From positions 868,001-932,000 of the forward strand of contig PUFA01000162.1 of assembly GCA_003508835.1 (NCBI GenBank): a DNA stretch of 64,000 bases, written 5' to 3'. The notes under the pieces are model-generated. The model did not search any database and had not been told where the DNA came from. It was given only the letters and a program-made list of their open reading frames with translations. Below, one piece after another: positions 25,230-38,200 of this stretch; the first letter of the stretch is position 1, and each line of letters opens with the position of its first letter. This DNA is from Eonycteris spelaea (taxonomy: Eukaryota > Chordata > Mammalia > Chiroptera > Pteropodidae). The position numbers were made by a program, and so were the translations under genes.

Positions 25230-25960
25230 CGATTTGCAGGCCTACGATGCCACCAGAGGGGCAAAGCAGGCTCCGAAATGTGGCTTCTGGCCAGTTTTTA
25301 AAGACTAGCAGCCCCCTTTGTAGTCAGTGAAGGCCAACTGCAGCACCCCACTTCCCCAGGATGCGACTTCTGCATTTATCTCGGCAACAGCTGAACAAAG
25401 GAGCGAGGTTTGGCCAAAGGTGGGTGGAGCCGGCATGAAAACATCCCTTCACCAGATCATCTCGTCTGAAGAAAGCAGATCGAGACCGCGGAAGGTTTTC
25501 AGGCTGAGTTCCCGCAGACCTTAACTGGAATAACTTGCTCTCTTTCACATTTGCAGCTGTGTCCTCCTCGGGGATTTGTCCAACTAAATGTGATTTTAAA
25601 CATCTGTCAGCTAAATCAGAGCTCCAAATTTAGCACTCGGGAACATTATGTGGATTTGTGATGCTCGCTGGAGCACACTGGATCCGTAAACCAAGCTCAC
25701 ATGACACAGCCGGGTGGTACTCGGTTTGGTAATTTCATCTGTGACACATTTAATTTGCCTGCGCATTTATGAACATTATGTAAAGGGAAAGAATGACCAT
25801 TTCCCTGCGAACTGTTTCCTGAATTGCTGCGAGATCAATAGCCAGAAGGGAAAGTCTTTACGCTGGGAATAGTGGCCGTATTTTTAGCCAATCGTTTGCC
25901 TGGAAATTAAAAAAATTCCCAATGGGTTCATTTCATCTGAATTTCCTGAAACTCTGTTCT
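25230..25960. promoter_or_regulatory. Candidate conserved noncoding element, CpG-retaining block
   Basis: About 730 bp with no repeat match and an unusual number of CpG dinucleotides for this window (roughly 20 by eye). It has motif-dense segments such as TTTAATTTGCCTGCGCATTT and a repeated GAACATTATGT (25641 and 25770 areas). This is what a conserved developmental enhancer often looks like, but no cross-species comparison was possible. Confidence 0.4.
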
Positions 25961-26989
25961 CTGCCCTGAGCTCTGCCTTTGTGGTCCAGCTCTAACTTCA
26001 CTCCACTGTACCCATCCCAGAGGGGAAGAAGTTCTGCTGGCAGTCAGGGATTCTAGTTGCCATGTTTGGAAACGCCAGGCATGGAGAATCATTCTTTGCC
26101 TCTGGTGGATGATGTTCTGAAGAGAGAACTAGAAGCCAGGCCTTCGCTCAAGACTCTCTTTGTTGACACGATACTCCTGAGTGAGGATGGGATTTTGTAA
26201 CCCATTCTATCCGTCCTTGAGATCATGGTGCTTTGGGAGACATGGGGAGAAACATCCTTGCAATTCGGTATGGGTTCCTGACGGATGATTTATCACAATA
26301 AACTAAAACTCGTGAATTTACTTTGCTTAGGTTAGTACAAAGCTCACAGCTTCCAGAGTCCATTTCTCCATTAAGCCTTCCCTAGATCCACAGACAGAGT
26401 TGGTTACCCCTCCTCTGAGCTTCCAAGATAGCCTGTGTGTGGCTCTCATCTGGTGTTAATGTGTGGTGTGGTCAGGGAGTGTCTTCAAATGCTCCTGTGA
26501 TTTCTAGGGTGGGCGGAGATGGCGTTTGATTTGTCCTGTAGACCCAAATGACAACAGGCCCAGATGGTGCTGATCTGACATTTTATAGATAGTGAATAAA
26601 TGCACAAGGGACTGGTACTAGTTCAAAAGGCATAAGATTATGTAAGGTGGTTAAGGCAGAAGGTCGATGGCAAGAGGAGAACCCTTATAAATGGGAACTG
26701 CCTCAAAACACATTTTACTCTTTAAGAGATAGATGGCAGTCCTCTCAGAGGTACAAGAGCCCAGGCAAGGACAGCCAGGAGCTAGGACCCAGGGCAAGCA
26801 GTGCCATCTATGTGGGGTTGTTTGAGGGGGTTGAGAATGCAGGGGCTTCTGTTCCAAAATATCTTCTTTCTGGCACCTGAAATTAGAGTGCTTGGAATTT
26901 ATTCCTAGAAGTCATGTTAATTCTTCCCTCTATTCATCCCACATCTAGGATGACATACTTAACTTGGGATCACATAAGAAAATATTTAA

Positions 26990-27195
26990 GACCAAAGACT
27001 ATAGCATCTGATCGATCAGGGTTCAAACCCCAGTCCATGAGTCACTAAGGTGCATTATCCTGGGAAAATTACTAGACATCTCCAAGCTAACTTGTTAGGT
27101 AGTTTAAGGGATTCAATGAACTAGTGTGAGTAAAGTATTTAGCACATAGCAAATGTTCAGTATCATCAATATTATTACCATTACTATCATTAGTT
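26990..27195 (+). mobile_element. MIR SINE
   Basis: 'agggttcaaaccccagtcc', 'tcctgggaaaattactaga', 'ggattcaatgaac' and 'gcacatagcaaatgttcag'. Confidence 0.72.
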
Positions 27196-27643
27196 TGGAC
27201 TCTTTTGTTTGCAAGTGATAAGAATGAACCAAAACTGGCTTGAAAATACAGTTTGTCTCACAGTAATGAAGAGCGGGAAAGTATTTAGGCCTCAGAGAGA
27301 TACTGTTACCTCTGCCCTTCTCTGCTCATCTGCGCTATTTTTCTCTCTTGGCTTCTTCTCTTTTTGGATCTACATGATTATTGGAGAAAATCTACCTTTC
27401 AGTTCCTAAAATGACATGTTGCAGATACAGCTACTCAAAAAGAGACTGATACAAGTCATTTTCCTGGCCTTAATTTTACATTTCTGGGGAAAGACTCACC
27501 TCGAATCTGATGTTAGTCCTGCTTATTCAGCTGTGGCAGGAGACAGGTGGAGGTAGAGGTAAGGGTCACAGATACACAATGGCTCCTTCTATCCTGGGCC
27601 CACTTCATTACTAAGGAAGCTAGCAGAAATAGAGGGAGGGCAG

Positions 27644-27691
<48 letters not shown>
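27644..27691. repeat. (TG)n microsatellite
   Basis: About 23 TG units followed by TTGTGGGGGG. Confidence 0.97.
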
Positions 27692-27692
<1 letters not shown>

Positions 27693-27699
27693 GTGGGGG

Positions 27700-29045
27700 G
27701 AATCATCAGAGACAGACAGATGCTACAAAAGGTACCTTCACACTGTTATGGAGATAAAATGGGACATTTAGAAATGTGAAAAATGTGTGAAATGTCCTGT
27801 GTGAAAAAAAATGTGATTGCATATATGTTGTAATCATAACTATATTCACCTATTTATAAAGGTAAAGATTCATAGGGAATGCGAAGAAATTGTTTTTATG
27901 TTATGGTGATGATTTTTTAATGCCTCTTGATTTAGTAACGAAATTTTGTTTAATGTGGGAAGCTCCTACAGGGATTAATAACCCTTGAGCCTTTGCCACC
28001 TAACACCTTAGCAGGGATTGGTTGACAACAGGCTGAGAGCCAGGCCCCAGGGGACAGAAGCAGGCCTGGAGGAGAGGACTGACAGAGCAGAGGAGTGTCA
28101 AGGGCGCTGGAGGCAAGCTTCTTGTTCTTCACAGTGGATGGATGCTACAGTCCTCCCTTCCCAGAAAGGCAGAAACCCAGCTTAGAATTCTGAAGCTCCA
28201 TCGAATTTTCATAGGACATCAGTGAATTCCAGGACAGACAGAGGGCAACTACCAGAAAACTCTTTTGATCATAAAAAGTCATCAAGAATACTGTGAAAGG
28301 GCAACACATACATGGTTTTGAGGACAAGGCTGGTGCCGACTTTCAAAGGCCCTACAGGCATCCTGTAGAACATTTCTATGGAAACAAATACCCCCATGTA
28401 TTTGTTTCCAAACCCATTGGCACTCTGTCCCCACTTCCCACCCCTGGAAACAGTGAGAATAACCCAAGAAAAGTCTTTCCCTGTGGGCTTTGGCACTCGG
28501 CTTCCGCTAGCCTGAAGGTCAATGTGCTGCTTCTTCAAGCATTTCCCTTTGGGGATTGGGTAGAACAGATGGTCACTGTCATGTTAAAGCCAAAGACTTA
28601 TGAAGCAACTTTGAGAGCATTGGGAGAGCTGAACTCCCACCCCAGAGAGAGACCCCCTGAGACTCCAGCTGGGACAGTGACCAAGGCTCTGAAATGCAAT
28701 GGGTAAATCACAGCCCCAGCCCAAGCTGCAGAGCAGAAACAGTGCTTTTGAAATTGCTCAAGTTGACTGCCCTGAGACATTGCCCAAATGTTCCCTCAAA
28801 CACTGCTTTTATCTTCGGCAAAGCTATATAAGGCCAAAGCTCCAGAAAAATTCACTACAGCTTAAGGCCTTTGAGTGAGTAGTCAAGGGTCAGGCACTAG
28901 GAGATCCAGAGTTTTGGTACTAGAGATCCATCCTTTTTATGCCCCTGACTCAACCAAAACCCTTAATATTACCAAGTTAGGCAATTTCAGCAGTGTTTAT
29001 CTAAGCCCCAGGTCTTTGCATCCTGTGGAGTGTAGACCTACAAAG
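27700..29045. other. Intergenic, mainly unique DNA
   Basis: Open frames of up to 137 codons (28293-28706) occur here on both strands but match no protein I know and overlap each other. I see no exon. Confidence 0.5.
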
Positions 29046-29049
29046 TTAG

Positions 29050-29345
29050 CTGTACATTCATTAAGGTGGTCAATTAATTGAGTACCTACTATGTGTGCAG
29101 TAGTATGCCAGGAGACGAGTATAAAACAGTGAATAAGACTCAGTTCTGCTTAATCTAAGCTCAGTAAGGGGAAAAAAAGATACCTAAAGAGACAACAGCA
29201 GCACAGGATGATAAATGCTCATAGAATTAAGGACAGAGTACTTGGCATACCCAAGGGAAACTTAATGGGATAGTGAGGGGTCAGAGAAGGTTTCCTAAAG
29301 CAAAGACAAGTTCTACAGAGTTCTAAAGGAAGTAAAAGACTTGGG
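29050..29345 (+). mobile_element. Old interspersed repeat, family A copy
   Basis: Starts 'attgagtacctactatgtg', continues 'aaacagtgaataagactcag' and 'cagagaaggtttcctaaag', the order seen in other family A copies. A second start-like piece lies at 29605-29670. Confidence 0.6.
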
Positions 29346-30199
29346 AAGATGAAGATGAGAAACAAAACTGCAGTTATTAGACCCTTCAGCCTGGCTCCTG
29401 GCCCACCTCATATCATGCAGCCTGGCTGTGGGCTGAATTTGTAAAAGTAGCACAAGTCTATATTTCTATGTGGAGAGTTGGAGGATCTGAGGAGTTGGAC
29501 ACACAGAAATGAAAACAAAGACTTTCCTTCTTCCAGGAAGTATTATAAAATCTGGCTTTCTGATTGCACCTGAAAGAACTGTCAGAACAAGTTACTCAGG
29601 TTAATCTAAACAATTTATCAAATATGTGGAGTACCTACTGTGTGCCAGGTGCTAGAGGTGAAAGATAAATACGGTACTACAAGACAGAGAGAGTGGTGAG
29701 AGGAGATATAGAACAGGGTCTAGGGTGGAGGAAAAAAGGAAGGGGAAAGTTATCAAGTAGGGTAGGTGACCCAACAGCCTACTACTGTAAGCTTACTGAC
29801 TGGTTTTTATCTGACCATAGGTAGCTAGCAATCTCATCTCTACTGAGACGAACAGGAATGAATACACTTAAAAGAAGGGGTTTAATTCAGCATAATAAAC
29901 CATTTCTCGCATGTTGTCTGTGGCATAATTTGAATGTGGGATTAATGCTCTGTGGGAAGCTGCACCACTGGCAGAGGTTTGTAGGCAAGAAAGTAGTTCA
30001 GATGACCCACTTCAATTTCTCCCTGGCCTGTGCCTGAGATTTGACGAAACTTAACTGAAATATAGAGTGAGGGAACCTTTAAAGGAGCTTGGAAGATTTA
30101 AATTCCATGAGCATTTGCCCTAACACAGAGTTAAGTCACAAGAAAATGTCAAATACCAAAATGTGTTATTCCAGCTTTGTATTTGTGAATGTTTTTGTT

Positions 30200-30255
30200 G
30201 CATGTGTGTGTGCGTGTGTGTGCGCGCACGCGCGTGTGTGTGTGGTGGGGGGGGG
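30200..30255. repeat. Alternating purine-pyrimidine tract (GT/GC) followed by G9
   Basis: Bases 30200-30244 alternate purine and pyrimidine without a break, with a GCGCGCACGCGCG core at about 30222-30234. A run of nine G follows at 30247-30255. Confidence 0.95.
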
Positions 30256-31559
30256 TGTATTTGCAGTTTGTGTCTTTAGATGAATTTCAGACCTTCGTCC
30301 ATTCTTACCTGATTCAAAAGCAAAGGTGAGAGATGTTCATCGGGAAGTTACACACCCACCTACCTATTCCATTCTCTATTTTTTGAAACCTCGCATTTAC
30401 AGCATTGGAGCTAGGGGGCATATAAATTAAATGAGAACCTGTCTATTGTGATGCTTAGCAAGTGTTTGGCATATTTTATCAGCGATAGCATAAGTAAAAT
30501 AACTATTTCAAATTTCTTATTTTACACATAAGGAAACTGACTCAGTTTAGATGAATTGTTCAGTCCCACAGCTGCTCACTTTTTCACATATAAATTCATG
30601 CAAATATCACTGAGTGACTGTTTTATGCTAGGCATTGCGTTTGGGACACCAGCAAAGCCAAGTACTAGGACTTCCAGTCCAGTGCTCTCCTTTTATAATC
30701 TGGAATTTATATTTTAAGTATCTAAGTTAGAGGCATAAGGCTGCCTGCCATCTTTAAGAGAGGTTGGAAGCGAAATCTAATATTCTGACAACAACCTGTG
30801 TCTTCTCCCTGAATATGCAAGCATTTTGATCATTGGCAAAATTTGGAGAAAATAGTTTGACCTCAAAAGATAAAACTCTTTTGAATTTTAGGTTTACAGT
30901 TTTTAAAACAATCAAGGTTGGCAGAATGGAGACAATTGGACAAGTTCAAGTATAGTTTGCATATTATCCTATTAGATTATTGTCTATTTTGTTATATTGG
31001 GGAGTCTAACTAGTTAACAAATTTATATGCCTCTTTCAGAAACTATGTTTTTATAATGATAATCTCAAACTGTTAAGTTTGGGTTAATAAAATGATCCGT
31101 GGATCATTTCCCAGGGAACTCGAAATCACAGGACACAAATGAGTGGTGGTCCCAGCCAAATCCAGCTTTTCGTTACAGTATTTGGTTTGATTTGCAGAGT
31201 GCTGACACACACAATAGTTTTCAATTTTTTAATTTACTTCAACATTATAATCAAGAGGTTTTACATAAAAATAAAGATTCTAGCTTCACCTGCAAAGTAA
31301 GTTCTTGAGACACTGAGTCTCATTCTCACTCTCAGCATGAATTGGCTAGGGCTGTGGATAGCATAGCCTTTTGAGACAAGGCAAACACTCACCACAGTCC
31401 GCCTCACTTGTTTCCTTCCTCTGCATCTGCCTGCTTCACTCATTTAGGTACCAGGTCTAGCTGGCATTTGACTTCATATCAGGAGTCAAAATCTTTACAA
31501 AGCTGTAGAGGCTGTCCAACCGATTTTTTCCAGGTGCTGAGTGCAAAATAATTTTGGTG

Positions 31560-31880
31560 ATCAGTGGGGTTAGATGTATGCATTCATTCACTCAGCATAT
31601 ATTATTATCTATGTTCCAGATGTGTGCTAAGAAGGGGAAGAAAAATAAGTAAGGCTGAGCCCCTTTAGGATCACATGGTCTAGTGAGGGAGAGAAACATG
31701 TTAGTGATTAGAATAGTTTATCCAAACAATATGGTGAGTCATTGAAGCACAGAGGTGGGGAAGATCAATTTTAATAAGAGGAATTTAAGACATTTCAATA
31801 GAGCAAATACTGAACTGAATGGTCAGTGTCAAATTAGGAAAACAAAAAAACATTCTAAGTAAGGAAAATGGAGCAATTTC
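31560..31880 (+). mobile_element. Old interspersed repeat, family A copy
   Basis: 'cattcattcactcagcatat', 'tccagatgtgtgctaagaag', 'aggatcacatggtctagtg', 'agggagagaaacatg': the same 5' order as the copy at 1309. Confidence 0.55.
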
Positions 31881-31884
31881 TACT

Positions 31885-32478
31885 GTAAATTGGTAAGCCA
31901 GGTATGGTGGTTTTAAAACGTGACATCCAGTTTTCGACATTTCTCTCATTGAGAGATGTGGTCTGTGTCTCAGCCCCCTGTTTGAATGTGGATGGACTTT
32001 GTAACTAGTTCAACTAATAGAGTAAGGGGGTAGGGAAACGATGCTATATAACTTCAGAAGTTAGAGCATAAAAGGGAGCGTTCTTGTTGCTGGATAAAAT
32101 ACTCACATTTGGAGCCCTGAGCCATCACGTGTTAGCAAACTGACTACTCTGAGGCTGTCGTGCTATGAGGAAGTCATGCCACATGTCAAGCCGTGTGTGG
32201 GTGCTATAGTCGGCCAGTCCTAGCCTTTGAGTCATCACAGCCCAGGCACCAGACATGTGAGTAAATAATCTTCAGATGATTCCAACCCCTAGGTGTCATA
32301 TCTTCCCCACCCACCTATTCCGTATTTGAGTATTCCCAACTAAAGCCTAGACATCATAGGTCAAGAGATAAACCATCTTGACTGTGTCCTGTTCAAATTC
32401 TTGACCCATAGAATGGTTGTTTTAAGCTACCGAATGTTGGAATAATTTGTTACATAGAAACAATAACCAGAAGTACAG
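31885..32478 (+). mobile_element. MaLR-type LTR, older subfamily
   Basis: 'gtggatggactttgtaactag', 'ctatgaggaagtcatgccac', 'acatgtgagtaaataatctt', 'gttttaagctaccgaatgttgg' and 'aatttgttacatagaaacaa' form the expected order of an MLT1-like LTR in sense. Confidence 0.65.
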
Positions 32479-32489
32479 GTTATGGAATT

Positions 32490-33089
32490 GCTAAAAAGCC
32501 AGACAAGACAGGGAAGCAACCCACAGATTAGCAACAGCAGGAAACACAGTGCTAGAGGGATGAAAAGAATAGTTTGTATTCATGAGGCTCAGGGTAGGAT
32601 CAACTGGCAGAAGTTAAAACTTTTAATGCAGGCCTTCTAGAAAGAAGGGAACAATGGAAGAAACACAGCTGGAGCTGAAGATACTACTCAAGGAACAAGA
32701 GAAATACTAGGTTTCTCTGTTCATCATGTTTGAGTATCTTTTGTTATTGCTTCCAGTTGGCCTAACCCAGTCAGAAGCCTAAAAAGCACAGCCTGCAAGA
32801 GTCATTTCCTTCTAAAACAGAGCAAAGCAGGGGATGACAAGAAGTGGATCTAGAAGGAACAGGTGCAGGATTAGCATACTAGGTATTGAAAGATAAGTAG
32901 ACAGTCACAAGACAGGTAAGGAGGGATAAAATTTTAGACAAAAGGAACAGCAGAGGTATGAAGGTACATGATTATGCTCAGGAAACTTCCAGTAGCCCTC
33001 CAAAGTTGATATGTACCTTGTGTTTGGGGTGGAATAGAATCAGTAGAGATTCTTATCCCCATTGTATGGACAAGAAAGTGGAAGCTCAG
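32490..33089. other. Intergenic, possible decayed LTR fragment
   Basis: The piece around 32750-32860 ('ggcctaacccagtcagaag...gcctgcaagagtcat') vaguely resembles LTR text, but not enough to assign. The rest is unrecognised. Confidence 0.3.
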
Positions 33090-33453
33090 TGCTATAGGCT
33101 GAGTGTTAATGTCCCCCCAAAATTCATAGGTTGAACCCTAATCTCCAATGTGATGGAACTTAGAGGGGGGACCTTTGGCAGATGATTAGGTCATGAATGT
33201 GGAGCCCTCATAAATGGAATCAGTCCCCTTAAAAAGAGAACACAGAGTGAGTCCTTGACCTTCTCGCCATGTGAAGACGCAAAGAAAAGACAGCCATCTC
33301 TGAACCGGGAAGTGAATCCTCACCAGATACTGGATCTGCCAATACCTTGATCTTGGAATTCCCAGCCTCCAGTCTATGAGAAATAAATTTCTGTTGTTTA
33401 TAAACCACCCGGTCTATGGTATTCCATTATAGCAGTCCAGAGAGACTAAGACA
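33090..33453 (+). mobile_element. MLT1-type MaLR solo LTR, full length
   Basis: Starts TGCTATAGGCTGAGTG and ends CTAAGACA. Internal wording includes 'ccccccaaaattcataggtt', 'gattaggtcatgaatgtgg', 'aatacaccttgatctt'-like text and 'gagaaataaatttctgttg'. Flanking 5-mers CTCAG and CTGAG agree at 4/5 positions. Confidence 0.9.
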
Positions 33454-34135
33454 CTGAGAGAGAATAAGTGTAGTAGGCATTTGTCCTCTGGGAAGTTATC
33501 TGGGCCTTAACATTCTCTCATTTGAGAGAAAGAACCCTCTTTTGTATATGTCTTGGTGGCAGATAGGGCACTGTCAACCACTAATAAAGCCAGAGAGGCT
33601 GACCTACCTCTGTCAGAGCTGTAGAATCCTAATTGGACATTTCTAACCAGAACCTGGAATCTTGAATAACACAAAGATAGAGTTAAAATATTATTCACAG
33701 CAGCAGTGGTGGTGTTGGGGGTCAAGTATTATGATATTGAGTGTCCAGTGGAAGCCTCTGGATTCTACCAGTTTTGGTCTGGCTCTATGGCCTGAGTCAT
33801 GATCTTTCTCAACTCCTGCTAATTTTCTAAACTCTGAGCCTCCAGACTGCCATTGAATTCTTGGAAATTATCCAATATCTTGCCAACACATTTCTTTCTT
33901 GCTTAAGTTAAGTTTCTGTTGGTCGTAGTCAGACGATAATATTATAAGAACTTATGCTCTTAACTGCTCTTTATGGCTTTTATTTTGATAATATCAGGTA
34001 AATGTTGAAGTGAAAATGAATCTAGACTGAGACACTAGATGCATACATGTGATGTGGATCTTTCTGAACTTGCTAGTTATAAAGGGATATCACTAAGAGA
34101 GAAGAGTAAATCATCAGCTAGGATTTATTAAATAC

Positions 34136-34642
34136 TGTAACAGTTTTATATGGCTGCTGTAAAAAATTACCACAAACTTAGTAACTCAAAACAACCCAAA
34201 TTTATCATCTTACAGTCCTGGAAATAAGAAAAGAATAAAATGGGTCTTATTGGGCTACCATCATGGTGTCAGTAGGGCTGTGGTCCTGTCTTGAATCTAG
34301 GTGAGAATCTGTTGTCTTGCCTTTTGCAACTTCTGGAGATTGCCTACATCCTTTGCCTCATGGCCCCTTCCATCTATGAAGTCAGCAATGGAAGGTTGAA
34401 TCTTCTCACATCACATCAGTCTGACAATGGCTCTTCTGCCTCCCTCTTCCACATTTAAAGAACCCTTGTGATTATATTGGCCCACCCATGCAACCAAAAT
34501 GATCTTATTTTTAGGTCATTTGATTAGCAATCTTAATTCTAACTGCAACTTTAATTCCTTCTTGCCGTGTAACAACATATTTTCAAATTCCGGGGATTAG
34601 AATGTGAACATCTTCGGGGAGCCAAAGATTCTATCTACCACA
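34136..34642 (-). mobile_element. MaLR/ERVL-type solo LTR
   Basis: Begins 'tgtaacagttttatatggctg', includes 'ttaccacaaacttagtaac', 'ggccccttccatctatg', 'ctgcctccctcttccacat', and ends 'tctatctaccaca'. Flanks AATAC and AGTAC differ at one base. Orientation is inferred from similarity to antisense MaLR LTRs. Confidence 0.7.
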
Positions 34643-34651
34643 AGTACTTAC

Positions 34652-35183
34652 TGTGATGGGTAGTTAATTTTATGCATCAACCTGACTTGGCTAAGGGACG
34701 CCCAGATAGCTGGCAAAACATTATTTCTGGGTGCTCCTATGAAGATGTTACTGGAAGAGATTAGCATTTGACTCAGTAGACTAAGTAAAGAAGATCACTC
34801 TGGCTAATACAGATGGGCATCATCCAATTCATTGAGGGTGTGAATAAAACAAAAAGACAAAGGAAGGGCAAATTTGCTCTCTGCTGGAGTTGAGACATCC
34901 ATCTTCTCCTGCCCTCTGACATCAGTGGTTCTCTGGCTCTCAGACTGAGACCACTATTTACATCATTTCCCCTCAATTCTCAGGCCTTTGGACTTGGACT
35001 GAATTATACTACTGGCTTTCTTGGTTCACCAGCTTATAGATGGCTGATCATGGGACTTCTCAGCCTCCTTAACCACATGAGCCAATTCTTATAATAAATC
35101 CTATATAAATAAATTTCTATAATAAATAAATACATGTATTTATAAACCCTATTCATTCTGTTTCTCTGGAGAAGCCTAATACA
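34652..35183 (+). mobile_element. MaLR-type solo LTR of a different subfamily
   Basis: Starts TGTGATGGGTAGTTAATTTT, includes 'gacgcccagatagctggc', 'gagattagcatttgactcag', 'catccatcttctcctgccc', 'tggactgaattatactact' and ends 'gaagcctaataca'. It lies only 9 bases after the preceding LTR. Confidence 0.82.
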
Positions 35184-35189
35184 GTTAAT

Positions 35190-38100
35190 ATGTACCAAGA
35201 TTTAACATACTTCACTTAATAATTTTTCTAGTGATGCTTTCTTGGGGCATGCAGTGGCCTTTGTGTCCCCAGACCTGTATTAATAAAAAGTGCTTTGTAA
35301 GCAATTATTCTTTCTGCATATAGGTAAATGAGGCTGACTGAGAATAGGATTCAAGTGTTCTTATATCCTTGACCCCAAATCATCTTAATCTCACCACAAT
35401 TTCAACAAAACAATACGAATGACAGTTATTTGGGTCAACTGCTTATCATTTTTGCCTAATTACAATAGAGTAAAAAAAAAGTTAGTCAAAACACATGTCA
35501 GATTAGCTTGTGTGTGCTTTATCCGATTACAACACTAACCTCCATTCTATACACTAACCTTCATGGCTGGTTTCACATGTAAAATGGTTGTCTGCTCACA
35601 ACTTCAAAACATCAGAGGGAACACTGGGCATTAGAGACATGGTAAATTATCCAATGTCTTGATTTCTTGCCATAAGGAATGGTTCAAGCTGCAACTGCTT
35701 TTTTAGAGAATCTGTCTATATTTAGGAATATAGACCCTCTTTGCTTACAAGGTTCTGACCATGAGATGGAGTGAGAAAAGAGGAAAAGAAACAAGAAGAG
35801 AAAAAAATGGGATTTATGTAGATGTGATAAACTGGTTATGTTACCTGCACTGGACACGTTAAAAAATAAATATCTTCGATTCAGAGCAATTGCTGCAAAT
35901 ATATATCCCTGATTATCTGGCAGTATTCCTGGTGGGAAAGCCAGAAGTAGTGAAGGATGGATTTTAGCATGTCCTATGTGTTTATTTATGGTGCAGCACA
36001 TCATCAAACAACACTTCACAGGCTCTAAGCTGGCAAACTGGAGAGCTTTGAAGAGAAATAATGAGCTGAGAGGTTCATGACATGCTATTAAAAAGTTTGT
36101 GATTGGATTTAGAAAATCAGATGTGTCTCCAAGGAAAGGACTGTTTCTGAGCTGTTGCACTTAGAATGTTTTTTAGCCCCAGAGCAGATATTTAAGGGAA
36201 GGAAGAGTTGTTTTTGTCTTGAATCCAGGTTCTGACTCTGATGTACAGCAGGGAAGCCACTTTGCACTGCAGACCTGAAGTCCTGGAATAGCCATGATGT
36301 CACCTTTTTCTACTGATCTGCTACCCCTGCACAGAGGCACACTATTAACTCTGTGATGTTTTAGCTCAATTCTCTCATATGTGGGTTGCAATTCCAGCCA
36401 AAACAAAGTCGTCAAGGGCTTTTACAGCCACTGAAACACTCAAGGTGTTGCAGGCTCAGTGAGATAGGGGAGATCGTGTAAGGACGCATGGTTATGAACA
36501 GAAAGATAAAGGGAAAGAAAAGGCATCAGAAGGGTGGGATTTTGAGTTACCTCGTGTATTATTTCCAAATCAAGCCTTTGGGCTTCCAATCAGTGATTGG
36601 ATGCTCTGGGTTTTCACCTTTGAAACTTTCATTGCTTTCCTGGTGTATGGGATGGAAGAAAGCACCCCATTCTGAGTGGTAAACCATGGAACCCCTTTCA
36701 CTAAATTAGAAAGGAGCCATTTCAGGATATGAGATCATAAAAGAGGACAATATTTGAAAAGAAAAAAATTATACACACAATAACGCATAACTAGGCCAAC
36801 ACAGGATGAATTTGTGGTTAGGCCATTTTTCCCATCCCAGATGACACGTTAACGCTTTGAATCCCAGAGCCCTCCCCCGCACACAAAGCAGGAAAAGGTG
36901 TCTCTGCAGCTGCCACCGCCAAAAAGCCAAGTTGCACTGTAGGTTGAAGGAGGAAAGTTTAGAGGCACTGGGTTAATGCTCAGCTCTTAAGCTCATGGTG
37001 CACGATCCCCAAGCCCTTCACTTGAGATTATTCTATGACTCATTCTCTTCTTCCTCCAGCGACATGATAACATAAAGAATAAGTTCTCAGAAGATCTTTC
37101 AAATTGAATGAACAATGTTCAGAGCAATCGCACCACGAAAGACTATTTGTGATCATTAGGGGGAAGGGTGGGGGATTGGGTAAAATGTGATGCTAATCAA
37201 AGCAATAACTGTTGTTTCTTCTTCAGCTTTCTTCACAAAAGTCACATGGATGGTGGTACGTTTTTGAGCCTGCTCCAGCCAAACTCTGAAATGTGCAAAT
37301 ATTTTTGTTTTGTATAGGCAAAACTGTTCTCTCTCTCTCCCTCCACCCCCCCCCCCACTCTTTCTTTCACTGTGGGAAAATGAACTTATTTTCAGTCACC
37401 CCTGACATCCTGACCATCATCAACTGATCACGAGGACACTGTGGTAAACCACAGCTCAACTTGAAATTATCTCTTTTAGGCACGGTTCTTGTACTTTGGA
37501 TAGCACCATCCCTGACTACCCAGCTTCAGTTTTCCTCTACGGGAGTTCCATTTTCACTTTCCTTCATCTACTCAGAGCGAAATGTCTTGCTCTAAAGCCT
37601 TTTGATTGGGTTCATCCTCAAACTGAATGCAAAAACTGACACCAGTTTTCCCAGCCAAAGCCCCCAGAGTGACCCATTGATACATTATGTCCCTCTTTTA
37701 AAAGGGGGGTAGGGGAAGCATGAAAACTTTAAATGTCCTGGAAGGGAAACAAACAAACAAAAAAGAGCCAACTCTCCTGATTAATATCAGGATGATCCAG
37801 CAGGGTTTATACATATTCCTTCTGTTTGAATCATCTTGTTTTTTGTAGCCGTTTTACACCTCCAGATCCTGCCATCTGCCCACTTTGAAGAAATGCAGCT
37901 AAGCATTCCAAAAACAATGGCTGGAAGGAAATAAATTTGAATAAACCCAAGAGGGATCGACTTTTCTGCACCCTTCTGGTTGCTGCTGTACTCCCTGGAA
38001 GGAAAACAGTGTGGGGTGGAGCGAGGAGCATGCTGTGGAGGGCTTGGCCCATGCTTGGCCCTGTCATGCCATCAGGCTAGTAACAGAAAATTTGGTGTAC

Positions 38101-38195
38101 AGATAGATCTGGCTGCCCTCTTGGCTGAGGAAGGAGGAAGAGGGCTGGGCGGCTCCCTGGGAAGTTATGTCCTACTCAGATTTGGTGTGTGTCAC
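35190..38195. other. Intergenic, mainly unique DNA
   Basis: No exon or RNA gene recognised. A pyrimidine/C-rich run is at 37330-37375 (12 C in a row). A 158-codon minus-strand frame at 35684-36160 is Phe/Leu-rich and not convincing. Confidence 0.5.
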
Positions 38196-38200
38196 TGGAA

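Noticed and set aside
25247..25262. CTCF-like CCACCAGAGGGGC
   Set aside because: One base longer than the core consensus, and the flanks do not fit; not reported as a site.
28293..28706. 137-codon frame with a plausible composition
   Set aside because: No known protein, overlapped by several frames on the other strand, no splice signals that convince.
35684..36160. 158-codon minus-strand frame
   Set aside because: Low-complexity Phe/Leu/Ser run, no recognisable domain, no splice or start context.
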